Of a stretch of DNA of 64,000 bases, positions 63,877 to 64,000 are shown piece after piece. The notes under the pieces were generated by a model. That model ran no database searches and was not told the origin of the DNA. It was given only the letters and a program-made list of their open reading frames with translations. The position numbers and the translations under genes are program-made. Positions within the stretch are counted from its first letter, which is position 1. Each line of letters starts with the position of its first letter. The stretch spans positions 620,001 to 684,000 of the forward strand of contig NZ_JACJQU010000001.1 of the NCBI RefSeq assembly GCF_014696825.1. The letters run 5' to 3'. This stretch comes from Anabaena sphaerica FACHB-251 (GTDB taxonomy: Bacteria; Cyanobacteriota; Cyanobacteriia; Cyanobacteriales; Nostocaceae).

Positions 63877-64000
63877 GTGCGTTTAAAATTTTTGGCGATC
63901 GCAGTTTCAATGGCTATTACCGTTGTCTCTGTACCAAAAGCTACAGCCCAGATTCCTCTTTTACCTTACTTACCAACTCCTAGCAGTGTGAGTAATACTT
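63877..64000 (+). CDS. N-terminus of an exported protein (truncated by window edge)
   Basis: Start GTG at 63877 with an ideal Shine-Dalgarno AAGGAGGT seven bases before. The peptide MRLKFLAIAVSMAITVVSVP followed by KATAQIPLLP is a signal peptide with an A-x-A (ATA) cleavage site. Only 41 codons are inside the window, so the function is not visible. Confidence 0.75.
   Translation, partial: MRLKFLAIAVSMAITVVSVPKATAQIPLLPYLPTPSSVSNT

Overview
The window comes from a filamentous, probably heterocyst-forming cyanobacterium of the Nostocales (Nostoc/Anabaena-like). Several independent signs point there: many HIP1 octamers (GCGATCGC), a tRNA-Leu(UAA) split by a group I intron, cyanobacterial genes in typical order (ndhL-DUF3007-trpA; DUF751-rbfA), a HetZ-family gene, a HetP-like gene, a XisI-family gene, heptanucleotide repeat tracts and several MITE-like families. 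No CRISPR array, rRNA or intact transposase was seen.

Layout. 0-14 kb is mostly housekeeping: the tail of a response regulator, a cation efflux protein, DUF4327, rbfA and DUF751, an orphan adenine methylase, a HetZ-family regulator, a Sua5/YciO protein, larC, two lipoproteins, a flippase-like membrane protein, intron-bearing tRNA-Leu, ndhL and trpA. 14-32 kb holds a large Ser/Thr kinase, a vMAP-type HTH protein, mgtE with a structured leader, a CAP-domain protein, pyrB, an ADP-ribosylglycohydrolase, two Uma2 proteins, a decayed vapBC pair, pheT and a two-domain nucleotidyltransferase/degenerate mutase. 32.4-34.4 kb is a long gene-poor stretch with repeats and a possible structured RNA ending in an orphan terminator.

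The most interesting region is 34.4-47.6 kb, which looks like a ribosomally synthesised peptide (RiPP) system. The + strand carries a HTH gene, an exporter with cyclic-nucleotide-binding, C39 peptidase and ABC domains (HetC-like architecture), an HlyD adaptor and a parvulin-type isomerase. The facing - strand carries, in transcription order, an Arg-rich double-glycine peptide, six tandem near-identical double-glycine precursors, another double-glycine peptide, an APH-type kinase, a HopA1-family protein and a small HetP-like protein. APH plus HopA1 is the split kinase/lyase pair known from class V lanthipeptides and thioviridamide-type pathways, yet no mature region here contains cysteine, so the product cannot be an ordinary lanthionine peptide. 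The cluster is dotted with MITE-like elements, two of which carry the same inner segment in opposite orientations.

47.8-53.7 kb has an active/inactive M16 peptidase pair, a TetR regulator, a DUF4332 protein and a PhzF protein. 53.7-59 kb is a toxin-antitoxin-rich island with remnants, a prematurely stopped ParD-like antitoxin, a lone XisI and upstream cassettes shared between unrelated genes. 59-62 kb has a small kinase facing a retron-type reverse transcriptase with an N-terminal TPR region. The window closes with ahcY and the start of an exported protein. All functional names rest on motif and family recognition by eye; no database search was run.
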